Below, piece by piece: positions 61,949-64,000 of a stretch of 64,000 nucleotides of DNA (positions are counted from its first letter, which is position 1; the number at the start of each line of letters is the position of its first letter). Location of the stretch: assembly GCA_033782935.1 (NCBI GenBank), contig JAWQEG010000286.1, forward strand, positions 2,741,501-2,805,500. The letters are read 5' to 3'. A program made the position numbers and the translations under genes. This DNA is from Petrolisthes cinctipes (Eukaryota > Arthropoda > Malacostraca > Decapoda > Porcellanidae). A model generated the notes under the pieces. The model searched no databases. It was not told the origin of the DNA and saw only the letters and a list, made by a program, of their open reading frames with translations.

Positions 61949-62086
61949 GGTCCCAGAAGAGTATTAGAGTATTTTCAAAATACAGGCCAAAAACATACTG
62001 AAAATAGATCTTTAGGTGCATGCATCTTCTGTACTCGTTTATATCTCAAATTCTGGCCCTAAACACCCGAAAATTCGATATTTTTG
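61949..62086 (+). repeat. 138-bp monomer with two deletions
   Basis: Phase points 61949 and 62087 are 138 bp apart. It carries the 20-bp net loss seen at 56960. It also lacks 18 bp between two GTGC copies (GGTGC joins directly to ATGCATC near 62018) and has one T missing in ATCTTTAGG. The GTGC-to-GTGC loss is typical of slippage or microhomology joining. Confidence 0.82.
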
Positions 62087-62587
62087 GGTCCCAGAAGCGA
62101 TCTATACATGCCTACTAAGTGCTAGAATATTTTCAAAATATAGGCTAAAAAGATGCTAAATACCGATATTTTAGGTGCCAAAAGGTCGATATCTCAAATT
62201 CAGTCCCAAAACGCCCGAAACCTCGATATTTAGGGGTCCCATAAGCGATCTGTACATGCCTATTCCGTGTTAGAGTATTTTCAAAATTCAGGCCCTAAAC
62301 ATGCTCAATATCGATATTTTTGGTGCCCAAAGTCAATATGTGTATGCATCTTCTATACTTGTTTATATCTCAAATTCAGGCTCAAAACACCCGAAAATTC
62401 AATATTTTGGGGTCCCAGAAGCGATCTGTACATGCCTACTAAGTGCTAGAATATTTTCAAAATATAGGCTCAAAACATGCTCAAAATCGATATTTTAGGT
62501 GCCCAAAAGTCGATATGTGCATGCATCTTCTGTACTCGTTAATATCTCAGATTCAGGCTCAAAACACCCGAAAATTCGATATTTTGG

Positions 62588-62734
62588 GGTCCCAGAAGCG
62601 AACTGTACATGCCTACTCAGTGCTAGAATATTTTCAAAATATAGGCTCAAAACATGCTAAAAATCGATATTTTAGGTGCGTAAAGGCGATATCTCAAATT
62701 CAGGCCCAAAACACCCGAAAATTCGATATTTTGG
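62588..62734 (+). repeat. Short monomer class S2 (147 bp)
   Basis: The phase points at 62588 and 62735 give 147 bp. S2 has the same 29-bp loss as S1 but reads GGTGCGTAAAGGCGATATCT, with GCGTAAAGG in place of GCCAAAAAGT and one base fewer. The class is spread over the whole window, with minor variants such as GCGTATAAGC near 9351 and 9669, GAGTAAAGG near 55576, and GCCTAAAGG near 45301. S1 and S2 either descend from one deletion and diverged, or arose by two events at the same ATAT microhomology. The sequence alone does not settle which. Confidence 0.85.
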
Positions 62735-63514
62735 GGTCCCAGAAGCGATCTGTACATGCCTACTCCGTGTTAGAGTATTTTCAAAATACAGGCCCAAAAC
62801 ATGCTCAAAATCGATGTTTTAGGTGCCCAAAAGTCGATATGTGCATGCACCTTCATTATCCGTTTATATCTCAAATTCAGGCTGAAAACACCCGAAAATT
62901 CGATATTTAGGGGTCCCAGAAGCGATCTGTAGATGCCTACTCCGTGTTAGAGTATTTTCAAAATACATGCCCAAAACATGCTGAAAATCGATATTTTAGA
63001 TGCCCAAAAGTCGATATGTGCATGCATCTTCTGTACCCGTTTATATCTCAAATTCTGGCCCTAAACACCCGAAAATTCGATATTTTTGGGACCCAGAAGC
63101 GATCTGTACATGCCTACTCAGTGCTAGAATGTTTTCAAAATATAGGCTCAAAACATGCTCAAAATCGATATTTTAGGTGCCTAAAAGTCGATATGTGCAT
63201 GCATCTTCTGTACTCGTTTATATCTCAAATTCAGGCCCAAAACACCCGAAAATTCGATATTTTGGGGTCCCAGAAGCGATCTGTACATGCCTACTCCGTG
63301 TTAGAGTATTTTCAAAATACAGGCCCAAAACATGTTCAAAATCGATGTTTTAGGTTCCCAAAAGTCGATATGTGCTTGCATCTTCAGTACCCGTTTATAT
63401 CTCAAATTCAGGCTCAAAACACCCGAAAATTCGATATTTTGGGGTCCCAGAAGCGATCTGTACCTGCCTACTCCGTGTTAAAGTATTTCCAAAAAACATG
63501 CCCAAAACATGCTG

Positions 63515-63601
63515 AAAATCGATATTTTAGATGCCCAAAGTCAATATGTGCATGTATCTTCTGTACCCGTTTATATCTCAAATTCAGGCTCAAAACACCC
63601 A
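63515..63601 (+). repeat. A-half variant TTTAGATGCCCAAAGTCAAT (87 bp)
   Basis: This A half reads TTTAGATGCCCAAAGTCAAT and then ATGTGCATGTATCTTCTG. It has one fewer A in CCAAAGTC, making the half 87 bp and the monomer 176 bp. The class recurs throughout (for example near 5021, 8486, 11823, 25588, 41410 and 53568) and is usually followed by a B half opening AAAATTCAATATTTT with GAAGCAATCTGTACATG. It is a well-defined monomer lineage useful for reading higher-order structure. Confidence 0.75.
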
Positions 63602-63673
63602 AAAATTCAATATTTTGGGGTCCCAGAAGCAATCTGTACATGCCTACTCAGTGCTAGAATATTTTCAAAATAT

Positions 63674-64000
63674 AGGCTCAAAACATGCTAAAAATCGATC
63701 TTTTAGGTGCCAAAAAGTCGATATCTCAAATTCAGTCCCAAAACACCCGAAAATTCTATATTTAGGGGTCCCAGAAGCGATCTGTACATGCCTACTCCGT
63801 GTTAGAGAATTTTCAAAATACAGGCCAAAAACATACTGAAAATCGGTCGTTTAGGTGCCCAAAAGTCGATATGTGCATGCATCTTCTGTACCCGTTTATA
63901 TCTCAAATTCAGGCTAAAAATACCCAAAAATTCAATATTTTGGGGTCCCAGAAGCAATCTGTACATGCCTACTCAGTGCTAAAATATTTTCAAAATATAG
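63674..64000 (+). repeat. Start of a third 3.96-kb super-repeat copy at the right edge
   Basis: AAACATGCTAAAAATCGATC, TTTTAGGTGCCAAAAAG, AAATTCTATATTTAGG and AATCGGTCGTTTAGG match 53715 onward (offset about 9960) and 57674 onward. After about 63905 the sequence turns to CTAAAAATACCCAAAAATTC rather than CTGGCCCTAAAC. The window ends inside a B2 half. Confidence 0.7.

Larger units (their letters stand above)
1..64000 (+). repeat. Satellite DNA array, 177/148-bp monomers, single orientation, whole window
   Basis: The motif GGTCCCAGAAGCGATCTGTA, or a close variant, recurs throughout with spacing of about 177, 176, 148 or 147 bp. The first phase points are 1, 178, 354, 531, 708, 885, 1038, 1215, 1392, 1540, 1717, 1894 and 2042. 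Monomers abut with no spacer, all in the same direction, and no stretch of non-satellite sequence was found. The consensus is about 39% GC. At an average of about 167 bp the window holds roughly 380 monomers (an estimate, not a count). The array is open at both ends: it begins in phase at a monomer edge by chance and stops mid-monomer. Arrays of 150-180-bp AT-rich monomers with higher-order structure are typical of plant and animal centromeric or pericentromeric satellites. The centromeric role here is inference, and I do not recognise the family or species. Confidence 0.98.

Noticed and set aside
1..64000. CRISPR array
   Set aside because: Direct repeats are present, but units abut with no unique spacers, are 148-177 bp long, and vary by class; no cas-like genes are present.
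1..64000. Transposons, tRNA, rRNA or rDNA spacer repeats
   Set aside because: No terminal repeats, target duplications, polymerase or transposase-like frames, tRNA-like folds or recognisable rRNA sequence were seen; there is no non-satellite DNA in the window.
1..64000. Promoters, terminators, riboswitches or operators suggested by TATA-like and dyad motifs
   Set aside because: TATAT and the TTTTCAAAA dyad occur in nearly every monomer as part of the repeat; nothing sets any one copy apart as a control site.
1..64000. Assignment to a named satellite family or species
   Set aside because: The monomer length suits many plant and animal centromeric satellites, but I do not recognise the sequence and could not search a database.

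Overview
The whole 64 kb window is one uninterrupted tandem satellite DNA array. I find no gene, RNA gene, transposon, CRISPR array or unique spacer. Every stretch I read on the + strand is a head-to-tail copy of the same AT-rich monomer (about 39% GC in my hand-made consensus), and no inverted block was seen. This points to a eukaryotic chromosome, most plausibly centromeric or pericentromeric heterochromatin or another large satellite block. Nothing in the sequence names the species, and I do not recognise the monomer as a published family.

Monomer structure. The basic long unit (L) is 177 bp. L is itself an old dimer of an 88-bp half (A, starting at AAAATCGATATTTT) and an 89-bp half (B, starting at AAAATTCGATATTTT). 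The halves still match at roughly 70% of positions by hand alignment. Short units (S) come from L by a 29-bp deletion inside half A, between two ATAT copies. S exists in two diagnosable classes, S1 (148 bp) and S2 (147 bp). At least five L variants of half A and two of half B can be told apart by fixed diagnostic bases.

Higher-order structure. Monomers are arranged in higher-order repeats (HORs): an L-L-S trimer (502 bp), an L+S dimer (325 bp), a tetramer (about 678 bp), 7-mers (1177 and 1149 bp) and 9- to 12-mers (1540 and 2041 bp). Above these are multi-kb duplicated blocks at offsets of about 3.96, 6.05, 6.5 and 7.5 kb. Layout: 1-4.27 kb, a 12-mer/9-mer HOR in three copies; 4.27-12.04 kb, a mixed trimer/dimer zone; 12.04-25.5 kb, a 7-mer zone with 7.5/6.05-kb duplications; 25.5-27.5 kb, a transition; 27.5-42 kb, a 6.5-kb super-repeat; 42-50 kb, a tetramer-rich zone; 50-53.7 kb, mixed; 53.7-64 kb, a 3.96-kb super-repeat that starts again at the right edge. 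I estimate about 380 monomers in total (64,000 divided by about 167).

There are many apparent reading frames of 60-247 codons, but they are by-products of the repeat. 177 is 59 x 3, so a frame survives from one L unit to the next until an S unit shifts it. The items worth a second look are the fossil dimer, the microhomology deletion that made S, a 7+1+7-bp dyad with apparently compensating changes, a 14-nt alternating purine-pyrimidine tract absent from S, a rare CENP-B-box-like variant, and a mosaic junction near 24.0 kb that looks like short-tract gene conversion.
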